Assembly: GCF_015751905.1 (NCBI RefSeq)
Contig: NZ_JADOUF010000001.1
Coordinates: forward strand, 7,006,001-7,070,000
DNA: 64,000 nt
Direction: 5' to 3'
Source of the DNA: Longispora fulva
GTDB lineage: Bacteria; Actinomycetota; Actinomycetes; Mycobacteriales; Micromonosporaceae
Position 1 is the first letter of the stretch; each line of letters opens with the position of its first letter. Positions 43,795 through 53,251 of this stretch are shown piece by piece. The notes beneath the pieces are model-generated. The model had not been told where the DNA came from. It worked only from the letters and a program-made list of their open reading frames with translations, and made no database searches. Both the position numbers and the translations under genes were made by a program.

Positions 43795-45189
43795 GTGGCT
43801 GACCTGGCCAGCATCGTCAAGGCGTACGACGTCCGGGGCACCGTCCCGGACCAGCTCAACCCGGAGGTGGTCCGCGCGATCGGCGCGGCGTTCGTCCAGG
43901 TTCTGTCCGCCGACGGCCCCGTCGAGAGAATCGTCATCGGGTACGACATGCGCCCGTCCTCGCCCGAGCTGGCCGCGGCGTTCGCCGCCGGGGCCACGGC
44001 GCTCGGTGCCGACGTGGTCGACGCGGGTCTGTGCTCCACCGACGAGCTGTACTTCGCCTCGGGTTCCCTGGACATCCCGGGCGTCATGTTGACGGCGAGT
44101 CACAACCCGGCGCAGTACAACGGGTTGAAGATGTGCCGCAAGGGCGCCAAGCCGATCGGGCAGGACACCGGGCTGCGCGCGATCCGCGACGCCGCCCAGG
44201 CCATCCTCGACGGCGCGGACGTGGTCCCCGTCGCCCGGCCGGGCGTGGTGGCGAAGCAGGACCTGCTGGTGCAGTACGCGGGGTATCTCAACGCGCTGGT
44301 CGACCTGACCGGCATCCGGCCGCTGAAGGTCGTGGTGGACGCCGGCAACGGCATGGCCGGGCACACCATCCCCGCCGTGTTCGGCTTGGGCGCGCAAGGC
44401 GCTGCCAACGGCTCGGTCCTGCCGCTTCATGTGATCCCGATGTACTTCGAGCTGGACGGCACCTTCCCGAACCACGAGGCCAACCCCCTGGAGCCGGCCA
44501 ACCTGGTCGACCTGCAGAAGCGGGTCGTCGCGGAGGGCGCGGACATCGGGCTCGCGTTCGACGGGGACGCCGACCGCTGCTTCGTCGTCGACTCCGACGG
44601 GGCCCCGGTGTCGCCGAGCGCCGTGACCGGCCTGGTCGCGGTGCGCGAGCTGGCCAAGAACCCGGGCGGCACGATCATCCACAACCTGATCACCTCGCGG
44701 GCCGTGCCGGAGATCGTGGCCGAGAACGGCGGCGTCGCCGTCCGGACCCGGGTCGGGCACTCCTTCATCAAGGAGGAGATGGCCAAGACCGGCGCGGTGT
44801 TCGGTGGCGAGCACTCCGCGCACTACTACTTCAAGGACTTCTGGGGCGCCGACACCGGGCTGCTCGCCGCGATGCACGTGCTGGCGGCGCTCGGCGAGAC
44901 CGACGCCCCGCTGTCGGAGATCGGCGCGCGCTACGAGCGGTACGCCGCGTCCGGCGAGATCAACTCCACTGTGGCCGACCAGGCCGCGAAGGTGGCCGAG
45001 ATCGCGACGGCCTTCCCCGACGCCGACACCGACGACCTCGACGGCCTGACCGTCAGCCTGCCCGACGGCGCGTGGTTCAACGTCCGGGCGTCGAACACCG
45101 AACCCCTGCTCCGCCTGAACGTCGAGGCCCCCACCGCCGAGCGGATGGCCCAGGTCCGGGACGAGGCACTCGCAATCATCCGCCGCTGA
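43795..45189 (+). CDS. manB: Phosphomannomutase/phosphoglucomutase
   Basis: Alpha-D-phosphohexomutase of 464 residues, interconverting mannose-6- and mannose-1-phosphate. LTASHNPAQYNGLKMCRKGAKP holds the catalytic phosphoserine, LAFDGDADRCFVVDSDG the Mg2+ loop, GGEHSAHYYF the sugar-binding loop, and NVRASNTEPLLRLNVEA the phosphate-binding loop. AAGGAG precedes GTG 43795. It heads the run manB-trm112-SIS-CDF-manA. Confidence 0.96.
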   Translation: MADLASIVKAYDVRGTVPDQLNPEVVRAIGAAFVQVLSADGPVERIVIGYDMRPSSPELAAAFAAGATALGADVVDAGLCSTDELYFASGSLDIPGVMLTASHNPAQYNGLKMCRKGAKPIGQDTGLRAIRDAAQAILDGADVVPVARPGVVAKQDLLVQYAGYLNALVDLTGIRPLKVVVDAGNGMAGHTIPAVFGLGAQGAANGSVLPLHVIPMYFELDGTFPNHEANPLEPANLVDLQKRVVAEGADIGLAFDGDADRCFVVDSDGAPVSPSAVTGLVAVRELAKNPGGTIIHNLITSRAVPEIVAENGGVAVRTRVGHSFIKEEMAKTGAVFGGEHSAHYYFKDFWGADTGLLAAMHVLAALGETDAPLSEIGARYERYAASGEINSTVADQAAKVAEIATAFPDADTDDLDGLTVSLPDGAWFNVRASNTEPLLRLNVEAPTAERMAQVRDEALAIIRR

Positions 45190-45207
45190 CAAGGAGTCTC
45201 CACCACC

Positions 45208-45393
45208 ATGGCGCTTGACACCGCACTGCTCGAGATCCTCGCGTGCCCGGACACCCACCACGCCCCGTTGACCCTCGACGAGGCGGCGGCGACGCTGACC
45301 TGCACCGAGTGCGGCCTGATCTTCCCGATCCGGGACGGCATCCCGGTCCTGCTGCTGGACGAGGCGACCCGTCCGGCCGGTGACGGGCGGTGA
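45208..45393 (+). CDS. Trm112/UPF0434 family protein
   Basis: A 61-residue small protein with LLEILACPDTHHAPLTL and LTCTECGLIFPIRDGIPVLLLDEA, the Trm112-like zinc ribbon (CPxx...CxxC). Trm112 partners activate methyltransferases in other lineages; in bacteria the role is unclear. It overlaps the SIS gene by 4 bp (GTGA). Confidence 0.9.
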   Translation: MALDTALLEILACPDTHHAPLTLDEAAATLTCTECGLIFPIRDGIPVLLLDEATRPAGDGR

Positions 45394-46583
45394 ACCCGCT
45401 CGACGGTTCCGCCGGGGTCAAGGGCCACCGGCACATCGACGAGGCGCTGCTCGACGACGCCGACGGCCTGGCCGCCGCCGACTCGGGCAAGATGCTGCTC
45501 GCCGTGGCGGGCGCGGGCGCGCAGCTCCGCGAGGTCGCGGCGCTGGCCAGCGAGATCAACCTGTCCGGGCTCGCCGACGAGGGCCGCCCCCGGGCGGTCG
45601 TGATCGCCGGCCTCGGTACGGCGGGGCGGACCGGGGACGTGCTGTCCACGGTCGCCGGGCCGCGCTGCCCGGTGCCGATCATCCAGCACGGCGGTGCGCC
45701 GGGCTGGCTGAGCGCGAGCGACGTGGTGATCGCGATCTCCGCGTCCGGTCGCAGCCCGGAGGCCCTGGCCGCCGCCGACTCCGCCGCCAGGCGGGGCGCG
45801 CGGCTGGTCGCGATCGGCGCGCCGGACAGCGAGCTGCAGGCGATGGCCGAGCGGGCCCGGGCGCCGTTCATCCCGGTGCCCCGGCGCGGGCCGGCCATGG
45901 TCAGCCTGTGGGCCCTGACCGTGCCGGTGCTGCTCGCCGGCCGGGCGCTGGGCCTGGTCCGGATCGCGGAGGCGGACTTCGCGGAGACCGCCGCCCGGCT
46001 CGACGCCGAGGCGGAGCGCTGCCGGCCGGCCGCGGAGTCGTTCACCAACCCGGCGAAGTCGCTGGCGCTGGACCTGGCGAATTCGGTACCCATCGTGTGG
46101 GGCTCTTCCGCCCTCGCCGCCGCCGGTGCCCGCAGGGTCGCCGACGTGCTCGCTGCCAACGCGCGCTACCCGGCAATGGCCGACTCGCTGATGGAGGCCA
46201 ACCGGGGCCGGGTCGGCCTGCTCGACGGCGTGTTCGGCGGCCTCGCCGAGGGCCAGCGCGACATCTTCGCCGATCCGTCGGATGAGCCGGACCCGACCCG
46301 GCTGCGGATCGTGCTGCTCCGCGACGGCGGCCTCGACACCGAGGACGGCGCGTCGGAGACCCCGGCGATCGACGAGCGCCGGGCGCACGCGGTGGAGCGG
46401 CTGGCCGAGCGGCGCGGCGTGCGCTGCACGGTGATCCGCGCCGAGGGCGGCTCTCCCCTGGAGCGGCTGGCTTCGCTCGTCGCCGTGCCCGACTTCGCGT
46501 CGATCTACCTGGCGTTGGCGCACGGGCTGGACCCGTTGGCGACCCCCGCCGTGTCGGAAATGAAGGAGCTCTCCGCTACATGA
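45390..46583 (+). CDS. SIS domain protein (phosphosugar isomerase-like)
   Basis: A 397-residue protein with two SIS sugar-binding repeats (VVIAGLGTAGRTGDVL; VVIAISASGRSPEALAAADSAARRG in the first). It resembles bifunctional phosphoglucose/phosphomannose isomerases and the M. tuberculosis Rv3256c product that lies in the same mannose cluster. Isomerase activity is inferred. GTG 45390 overlaps the Trm112-like stop. Its stop overlaps a 13-codon frame leading to the next gene. Confidence 0.85.
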   Translation: MNPLDGSAGVKGHRHIDEALLDDADGLAAADSGKMLLAVAGAGAQLREVAALASEINLSGLADEGRPRAVVIAGLGTAGRTGDVLSTVAGPRCPVPIIQHGGAPGWLSASDVVIAISASGRSPEALAAADSAARRGARLVAIGAPDSELQAMAERARAPFIPVPRRGPAMVSLWALTVPVLLAGRALGLVRIAEADFAETAARLDAEAERCRPAAESFTNPAKSLALDLANSVPIVWGSSALAAAGARRVADVLAANARYPAMADSLMEANRGRVGLLDGVFGGLAEGQRDIFADPSDEPDPTRLRIVLLRDGGLDTEDGASETPAIDERRAHAVERLAERRGVRCTVIRAEGGSPLERLASLVAVPDFASIYLALAHGLDPLATPAVSEMKELSAT

Positions 46584-46621
46584 GCAAGCGTTTCACCGAG
46601 AGCGGCGGGGCGGGCGCGTGA
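46580..46621 (+). CDS. 13-residue coupling ORF between the SIS and CDF genes
   Basis: ATG 46580 overlaps the SIS stop (ATGA), and its own TGA (46619-46621) overlaps the GTG of the CDF gene (GTGA). The product would be MSKRFTESGGAGA. It may be a translation-coupling leader rather than a functional peptide; it would carry ribosomes from one gene to the next. Confidence 0.35.
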   Translation: MSKRFTESGGAGA

Positions 46622-47538
46622 GCGCTGAGGGCGGCACCAAGGCCGTCGTCGCCGCGCTGTTCGCGAACCTGGGCATCGCGGTCACCAAGTTCGTCGCGTA
46701 CGGGCTGACGATGTCCTCGTCCATGCTCGCCGAGGCCATCCACTCGGTGGCCGACTCGGGCAACCAGGTGTTGTTGCTGGTCGGGGGCAAGCGGGCGAGC
46801 CGGGAGGCGACCCCGCAGCACCCGTTCGGCTACGGCCGGCAGCGCTACATCTACGCGTTCATCGTGTCGATCGTGCTGTTCACGGTGGGCGGCCTGTTCG
46901 CGCTGTACGAGTCGTACCACAAGCTCCAGCACCCGGAGCCGATCACCGCGTGGAAGTGGGTGCCGGTCACGGTGCTCGTCGTGGCGATCGTCCTGGAGGG
47001 CCTGTCGTTCCGGACCGCGATCAAGGAGTCGCGCGGGCCGAAGGGCAAGGCGTCGTGGGCGGAGTTCGTCCGCCGGGCCCGGGTGCCGGAGCTGCCGGTG
47101 ATCCTGCTGGAGGACTTCGCGGCGCTGGTCGGCCTGGTGCTGGCCCTGTTCGGCGTGGGCATGACCCTGATCACGGGCGACGGGATCTGGGACGCGATCG
47201 GCACCGGGATGATCGGTCTGCTGCTCGTCGCGGTGGCCGTGATCCTCGCGGTGGAGATGAACAGTCTGCTGATCGGCGAGTCGGCCACCGAGGAGAACGA
47301 GGCCCGGATCGTCACGGCGATCACCGGCGGCGGCGAGGTGGACCGGATCATCCACATGAAGACCCTGCACCTGGGGCCGGAGGAGCTGCTGGTCGCGGCC
47401 AAGGTCGGGATCCGGCACGACAGTACGGCCGCCGAGATCGCCCAGGGCATCAACGCCATCGAGGTGCGTATCCGCGAGGCCGTGCCCATCGCCCGGGTGA
47501 TCTACATCGAACCGGACATCTACAGCACGGAGCGGTGA
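46618..47538 (+). CDS. Cation diffusion facilitator transporter
   Basis: A 306-residue CDF metal/proton antiporter with six membrane helices. Helix 2 holds SMLAEAIHSVADSGNQVLLL (HxxxD), and helix 5 LEDFAALVGLVLALFGVGM holds the second metal pair. The C-terminal cytoplasmic domain (DRIIHMKTLHLGPEELLVAAKVGI) is ferredoxin-like. It probably exports Zn2+, Mn2+ or Fe2+. Start GTG 46618 is set by overlap with the small upstream frame and by the family N-terminus. Confidence 0.88.
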   Translation: MSAEGGTKAVVAALFANLGIAVTKFVAYGLTMSSSMLAEAIHSVADSGNQVLLLVGGKRASREATPQHPFGYGRQRYIYAFIVSIVLFTVGGLFALYESYHKLQHPEPITAWKWVPVTVLVVAIVLEGLSFRTAIKESRGPKGKASWAEFVRRARVPELPVILLEDFAALVGLVLALFGVGMTLITGDGIWDAIGTGMIGLLLVAVAVILAVEMNSLLIGESATEENEARIVTAITGGGEVDRIIHMKTLHLGPEELLVAAKVGIRHDSTAAEIAQGINAIEVRIREAVPIARVIYIEPDIYSTER

Positions 47539-47539
47539 C

Positions 47540-48628
47540 ATGGAACGCCTGACTGGCGTGATTCGGCCCTACGCCTGGGGCTCCCGGCACGCGCTGGCCA
47601 CCCTGCAGGGGCGGCCGGTGCCGAGCGAGGGCCCGGAGGCGGAGTTCTGGCTCGGGGCGCACCCGGCGGACCCGTCGGCCCTGGACCGGGGCCGGTTGGA
47701 CGAGCTGATCACGGCGGATCCGGTCGGCGTGCTGGGCGAGGGGCCGGCGGCGGAGTTCGGGCCCCGGCTGCCGTTCCTGTTCAAGGTGCTGGCGGCTGAG
47801 GAGCCGCTGTCGTTGCAGGCGCACCCGGACGCGGCCCGCGCCGCCGCCCGGTACGCGGAGGGCAACGTCAACTACGTCGACGACCAGCACAAGCCGGAGA
47901 TCCTGGTGGCGCTGGCCCCGTTCGAGACCCTGTGCGGTTTCCGGGACCCGGGCGTGACGGCCGGGCTGCTGGCCGGGGTGCCGGCGCTGGCCGAGCCGGT
48001 GGCGCTGCTGCGGGCCGGTGACCTGCGCGGGGCGGTGGAGTTCCTGCTCACCGCGCCGCCGACCCTCGTCGCCGAGGTGCTGGCCGGTGGGCTGCCGGCC
48101 GAGCAGGCGGCGCTGGTGGGGCACCTGGCCGAGCGGTACCCGGGGGATCTGGGTGCTCTGGTGGCCCTGCTGCTCAACCATGTGGTCCTGGAGCCGGGTC
48201 AGGCGATCTTCATGCCGGCGGGCAACCTGCACGCGTACATCCGGGGGATGGGCGTGGAGTTGATGGCGGCCAGCGACAACGTGCTGCGCGGCGGGCTGAC
48301 CCCGAAGCGGGTGGACGTGCCGGAGCTGCTGGAGGTGCTGAGCTTCGAGGCGCTGGCCGACCCGGTGGTCCGGTCGGTGCCGGTGTCCCCGGGGCTGGAG
48401 CTGTGGCCGGTGCCGGTCCGGGAGTTCGCGCTGTACCGGGCGACGGTCTCCGACACGCCCGTGCGGCTCGACGCGCCGGGGCCGCGAATTATTTTGTGCA
48501 CCTCGGGCCGGGTGTCGGCCAACGGGCTGGATCTGGGGCCGGGCGAGGCCGGGTTCGCCGCCGCGACCGAGGGACCGATTGTCATGACCGGTCAGGGTGA
48601 GGCGTATCTTGCGGCCATCGCCAGGTAG
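47540..48628 (+). CDS. manA: Mannose-6-phosphate isomerase, class I
   Basis: Zinc-dependent isomerase of fructose-6- and mannose-6-phosphate, 362 residues. FLFKVLAAEEPLSLQAHPD holds the metal ligands Gln and His, and YVDDQHKPEILVALAPFETLCGFR holds Glu and Lys. NHVVLEPGQAIFMPAGNLHAYIRGMGVELMAASDNVLRGGLTPK carries the last His. With manB and manC it completes the path to GDP-mannose. GGAG precedes ATG 47540. Confidence 0.95.
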   Translation: MERLTGVIRPYAWGSRHALATLQGRPVPSEGPEAEFWLGAHPADPSALDRGRLDELITADPVGVLGEGPAAEFGPRLPFLFKVLAAEEPLSLQAHPDAARAAARYAEGNVNYVDDQHKPEILVALAPFETLCGFRDPGVTAGLLAGVPALAEPVALLRAGDLRGAVEFLLTAPPTLVAEVLAGGLPAEQAALVGHLAERYPGDLGALVALLLNHVVLEPGQAIFMPAGNLHAYIRGMGVELMAASDNVLRGGLTPKRVDVPELLEVLSFEALADPVVRSVPVSPGLELWPVPVREFALYRATVSDTPVRLDAPGPRIILCTSGRVSANGLDLGPGEAGFAAATEGPIVMTGQGEAYLAAIAR

Positions 48629-48671
48629 GACGGGTTTTGCCCGTGACACAGATGTTATTCCCGGATTGTTC

Positions 48672-48702
48672 TTGACCCCTCGGCTGCTATGTGTGATTAT
48701 CT
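48672..48702 (+). promoter_or_regulatory. Strong promoter in the manA/NUDIX gap
   Basis: TTGACC (48672-48677) is followed after 17 bp by GATTAT (48695-48700), and TTATCT (48697-48702) also fits at 19 bp. The region is AT-rich for this genome. A 13-bp hairpin at 48763-48798 would end a transcript of about 90-95 nt. Confidence 0.5.
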
Positions 48703-48762
48703 AAATACGCAACGTCACGACTGAGGGGTTCGCGACGTGCGGGGAATGCAAACCGGGGGGAA

Positions 48763-48798
48763 GTGCGGAACGGCCACCATGCGGCGGCCGTTCCGCAC
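48763..48798 (+). terminator. Hairpin downstream of the intergenic promoter
   Basis: GTGCGGAACGGCC (48763-48775) pairs perfectly with 48786-48798, with a 10-nt loop and TTGTG after it. It separates the promoter at 48672 from the NUDIX gene. The short interval may be an untranslated RNA. Confidence 0.55.
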
Positions 48799-48904
48799 GT
48801 TGTGCCTCATTTCGCCCCTCGCCGATCGCCACTTTGCGCTCCGGGACCGCGACGCTGAGACAGGACGCACGGGTGTGCGAAGGCGGAACCGGTCCCCGGC
48901 GAGC

Positions 48905-48910
48905 TACGGT
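48905..48910 (+). promoter_or_regulatory. -10 hexamer of the NUDIX gene
   Basis: TACGGT, 6 nt before the GTG at 48917. Confidence 0.45.
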
Positions 48911-48916
48911 CTAGCA

Positions 48917-49453
48917 GTGCGTGATGGCTTCTGGATCGAGCCCGGTGTTCCCCTGCCCGACCTGAGGCAGGGCACCACCCGGCCTCTGCTCGTCGGCGTC
49001 GTGGCGATCTCCGCAGGGAGAGCGTTCCTACAGCGCCGACTCGGCGACCACCCCGCCTTCCCCGGCGCTCTGGACGTGATCACCGGGTTCCCGCACCCGG
49101 GCGAGTCCATGGTCGGGGCGATCGCCCGGCTCGTCGCAGAGGAGACCGGCTGGCAGATCCGCCGGGTCGTCTCGTGCGCCGGGTTCACCACGTGGCGCAC
49201 CCCGGCCGGCGAGCTCGTCGAGACGGAGTACGCGGTGGAGGTCGCCGGTTCCCTGCGCCAGCCGAAGTCGGACTGGCCGGTCCGGGACTACTTCACCTGG
49301 GCCGGATGTGACGAGCTCGACGTCTTCGCCGGGCTCGGCGACCGGGGGGCGTATCTGCGCAGCGTCGCCGACCGCGCTCTCCGTGATGTGGCTAACGCCC
49401 CGGATCGGCCAATCCCGTTTCCCGGGGACCCGTTGCACAACAGCTACCGCTAG
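48917..49453 (+). CDS. NUDIX-fold protein with degenerate box
   Basis: A 178-residue NUDIX-like protein. The box reads GFPHPGESMVGAIARLVAEETGW, with RL in place of the canonical RE, so catalysis may be altered. The start GTG 48917 (VRDGFWIEPGVPLPDL) is set by TACGGT 6 nt upstream; an in-frame GTG at 48737 would run through the terminator hairpin. It lies between manA and ahcY and is transcribed alone. Substrate unknown. Confidence 0.78.
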   Translation: MRDGFWIEPGVPLPDLRQGTTRPLLVGVVAISAGRAFLQRRLGDHPAFPGALDVITGFPHPGESMVGAIARLVAEETGWQIRRVVSCAGFTTWRTPAGELVETEYAVEVAGSLRQPKSDWPVRDYFTWAGCDELDVFAGLGDRGAYLRSVADRALRDVANAPDRPIPFPGDPLHNSYR

Positions 49454-49495
49454 TGTTGACGGCTGATGCGTAGCCGCGCGAAGAAAGAGGAATCC

Positions 49496-50941
<1,446 letters not shown>

Positions 50942-50949
50942 TTGTGCCG

Positions 50950-51165
50950 ACCCGCTGAGGGCGACGATGCGTGCGTTGTCAGGAACCCGGCATACAACAC
51001 CGGTATGCCGGAACCTTCTGCGGTCGTGCCGGAGGCGCGCCAGGCAGCAGAGTGCCTCCCCGCCCTCAGTGGGCCACAAAGGTTAGAGCAAGAGCAAAAG
51101 CGCGGTCGAAAGTAAGAAACCGGTCAATCGCCAGAGGGTCGCGCCACATCGGTGCGGCCCTCTTT
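50950..51165 (+). ncRNA. Structured repeat element, copy 2, with terminator
   Basis: Outer stem 50951-50963 with 51061-51073 (13 pairs, one G-U). Second stem 50966-50972 pairs with the later GTGCCTC with one mismatch. Apical hairpin 50987-50995 with 51003-51011 holds the same AACACCG loop. Relative to copy 1, a T-A pair is replaced by G-C in the apical stem and a G-C by G-U in the outer stem. The CAAGAGC tail is conserved. A Rho-independent terminator (51133-51165) follows, so this copy could be a free RNA or the 3' end of ahcY mRNA. Confidence 0.6.
51133..51165 (+). terminator. Rho-independent terminator after copy 2 of the element
   Basis: AGAGGGTCGCGCC (51133-51145) pairs with 51151-51163 (two mismatches) across a 5-nt loop; TTTG follows. 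It lies 22 bp before the iron box of the efe operon, separating ahcY transcription from it. Confidence 0.75.
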
Positions 51166-51186
51166 GCATGCTCCCGGCCAGGGCGT

Positions 51187-51205
51187 TAAGGTGTGGCTGC
51201 CCTTA
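51187..51205 (+). promoter_or_regulatory. DtxR/IdeR-type iron box of the efe operon
   Basis: TAAGGTGTGGCTGCCCTTA matches the 19-bp IdeR/DmdR consensus TTAGGTTAGGCTAACCTAA at 13 positions. An opposite-strand AGGTTGGC half-site lies just downstream near 51216-51229. Such a site would repress efeU at high iron. The regulator is not in the window. Confidence 0.5.
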
Positions 51206-51241
51206 GTAAGGCACGCCTAGCCAACCTTCGGAGTGCCCACC

Positions 51242-52102
51242 GTGAACGCGATCCTGCCCAACTACCTCATCGGTCTCCGAGAGGGACTCGAGTGCACGCT
51301 CGTGGTCAGCATCCTGATCGCGTACCTCGTGAAGGCCAACCGCCGCGACCAGCTGCTGCCGGTGTGGGTCGGGGTGGGCGTAGCGTTGGCCCTGTCCGTC
51401 GGGGCCGGCGTGCTCCTGACGTGGACCGTGGCCGCGATGGGCGAGTACCAGCCGCACTTCGAGGGCGTCACCTCCTACATCGCCGTCGGCTTCGTCACCT
51501 GGATGATCTTCTGGATGCGGCGGACCGCGCGCAGCATCAAGGGCGAGCTGACCGGCAAGCTCGACGACGCGTTGCAGATGGGCCAGTTCGCCGTCGTCGC
51601 GATGGCCTTCATGGCGATCATCCGCGAGGGCCTGGAAACCTCCCTGATCTACATCTCCGCAGCCCAGAGCACCGGCGGCGACGCGGGCGCGATGCCGCTG
51701 CTCGGCCTGTGCGGCGGCGGGGTGACGTCGGTGCTGCTCGGGATCGGGCTGTACCGGGCGGCGCTGCGGATCAACCTGGCCAAGTTCTTCAAGTGGACCG
51801 GCGTCCTGCTGGTCCTGGTCGCGGCCGGCATCTTCAAGTACGGCACCGCCGAGTTGCAGACCGCGCACGTGATCGGCTGGCACGACGTGCTCGCCTACGA
51901 CATCACCGGCTGGTACGACGAATCCTCGTGGTACGCGAGCCTGCTCGCCGGCCTGTTCAACTTCACGGCCAAGCCGACCGTCCCGCAGCTCGTCGCGTAC
52001 CTGGCGTACCTGATCCCCGTCCTGACGTACTTCCTCTGGCCGCAGGCGGCCCCCAAGCCGGCGGCCAAGCCGGTCACCACCAACGAAGGAGCAACTCTGT
52101 GA
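51242..52102 (+). CDS. efeU: FTR1-family ferrous iron permease
   Basis: Seven-helix iron permease of 286 residues with two REGLE motifs (GLREGLECTLVVSILI; IIREGLETSLIYISA). GTG 51242 (MNAILPNYLIGLREG) is preferred over GTG 51233 because GGAG at 51230-51233 is spaced correctly only for the later start. It overlaps efeO (GTGA). Part of the low-pH or low-iron EfeUOB uptake system. Confidence 0.93.
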   Translation: MNAILPNYLIGLREGLECTLVVSILIAYLVKANRRDQLLPVWVGVGVALALSVGAGVLLTWTVAAMGEYQPHFEGVTSYIAVGFVTWMIFWMRRTARSIKGELTGKLDDALQMGQFAVVAMAFMAIIREGLETSLIYISAAQSTGGDAGAMPLLGLCGGGVTSVLLGIGLYRAALRINLAKFFKWTGVLLVLVAAGIFKYGTAELQTAHVIGWHDVLAYDITGWYDESSWYASLLAGLFNFTAKPTVPQLVAYLAYLIPVLTYFLWPQAAPKPAAKPVTTNEGATL

Positions 52103-53226
52103 AGCGCGTGCACCGGATCACGGCACTGGTCGCGGCCAGTCTGATCGCCGGGGGTGGCCTCGCGGGCTGCTCCGACGACAAGAAGGACGCCGCGGCGGGC
52201 GCTGCGATCGCGGTCACCGCGACCGACACCGAGTGCAAGGTCGAGAAAGCCGACCTGCCGGCGGGCACCCACCACTTCAAGGTGACGAACAAGGGCACGA
52301 AGACCACCGAGTTCTACGTGTACGCCGACGGCAACAAGGTCATGGGCGAGGTGGAGAACATCACCCCGGGCGTCAGCCGCGAGCTGAAGGTGGACCTGGA
52401 GGAGGGCAAGTACCAGGCGGCGTGCAAGCCGGGGCAGACCGGCGACGGTATCCGCCAGGACCTCACCGTCACCGGCAAGACCGTGGCGTTGTCGGCCGAG
52501 GACCAGGTGGCGGTGGACGCGTACCGCACGTTCGTCAAGGAGAACGCGAACCTGACGCTGACCAAGACCACGGAGTTCGTCGCGGCGGTCAAGGCCGGCG
52601 ACATCGCCAAGGCCAAGGAGCTGTATCCGGTCGCCCGCACCGGCTACGAGCGCATCGAGCCGATCGCCGAGGCCCTGGGCGAGATCGACGCAGAGCTCGA
52701 CGCCCGCGAGGACAAGGTCGAGCCCGGCAAGGACTGGGAGGGCTTCCACCGCCTGGAGAAGGACCTGTGGGTCACCGGCGACATCTCCAAGAGCGGCGCG
52801 ATCGCCGACGCGCTGGCCAAGGACGTCAAGGAGCTGGTCGACACGGTCGACACCGTGAAGTTCACCCCGCTGTCCATCGCCAACGGCGCCAAGTCGCTCC
52901 TCGACGAGGTCGCCACCGGCAAGGTCACCGGCGAGGAGGACCGCTACTCGCACACCGACCTGTGGGACTTCGAGGCCAACGTCGAGGGCGCCAAGGCCGT
53001 CGTCGCCGCGCTGCGCCCGCTGATCGACAAGAAGGACGCCGCGCTCGGCAAGAAGCTCGACGAGCAGTTCGTGGCGGTGCTGGCCGAGCTGGGCAAGTAC
53101 AAGGTCGGTGAGGGTTTCAAGCTCTACACCGAGCTGTCCAAGGAGCAGGTCAAGGGCCTCGCGGACGCGGTCAACGGCGTCGGCGAGCCGGTCAGCAAGG
53201 TCGCGGCGCTCGTCGCCTCGAAGTAG
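52099..53226 (+). CDS. efeO: Iron uptake lipoprotein EfeO (cupredoxin plus M75)
   Basis: Extracytoplasmic lipoprotein of 375 residues. The signal ends in the lipobox GGGLAGC. A cupredoxin-like domain (AIAVTATDTECKVEKADLPAGTHHFKVTNKGTKTTEFYVYADGNKV) is followed by an imelysin/M75 peptidase-like domain (DWEGFHRLEKDLWVTGD with the HxxE pair). It binds ferrous iron and passes it to EfeU. Start GTG 52099 overlaps the efeU stop. Confidence 0.94.
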   Translation: MKRVHRITALVAASLIAGGGLAGCSDDKKDAAAGAAIAVTATDTECKVEKADLPAGTHHFKVTNKGTKTTEFYVYADGNKVMGEVENITPGVSRELKVDLEEGKYQAACKPGQTGDGIRQDLTVTGKTVALSAEDQVAVDAYRTFVKENANLTLTKTTEFVAAVKAGDIAKAKELYPVARTGYERIEPIAEALGEIDAELDAREDKVEPGKDWEGFHRLEKDLWVTGDISKSGAIADALAKDVKELVDTVDTVKFTPLSIANGAKSLLDEVATGKVTGEEDRYSHTDLWDFEANVEGAKAVVAALRPLIDKKDAALGKKLDEQFVAVLAELGKYKVGEGFKLYTELSKEQVKGLADAVNGVGEPVSKVAALVASK

Positions 53227-53251
53227 CCCGACTCCAGGAAGGACGAGGCAG

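Noticed and set aside
48737-48916. N-terminal extension of the NUDIX protein from GTG 48737
   Set aside because: It would translate through a 13-bp hairpin and lacks similarity; TACGGT precedes GTG 48917 by 6 nt.
50950-51165. Copy 2 as a SAH riboswitch belonging to ahcY
   Set aside because: It lies after the ahcY stop, not upstream, and lacks the SAH riboswitch pattern; the same element also follows an unrelated gene.
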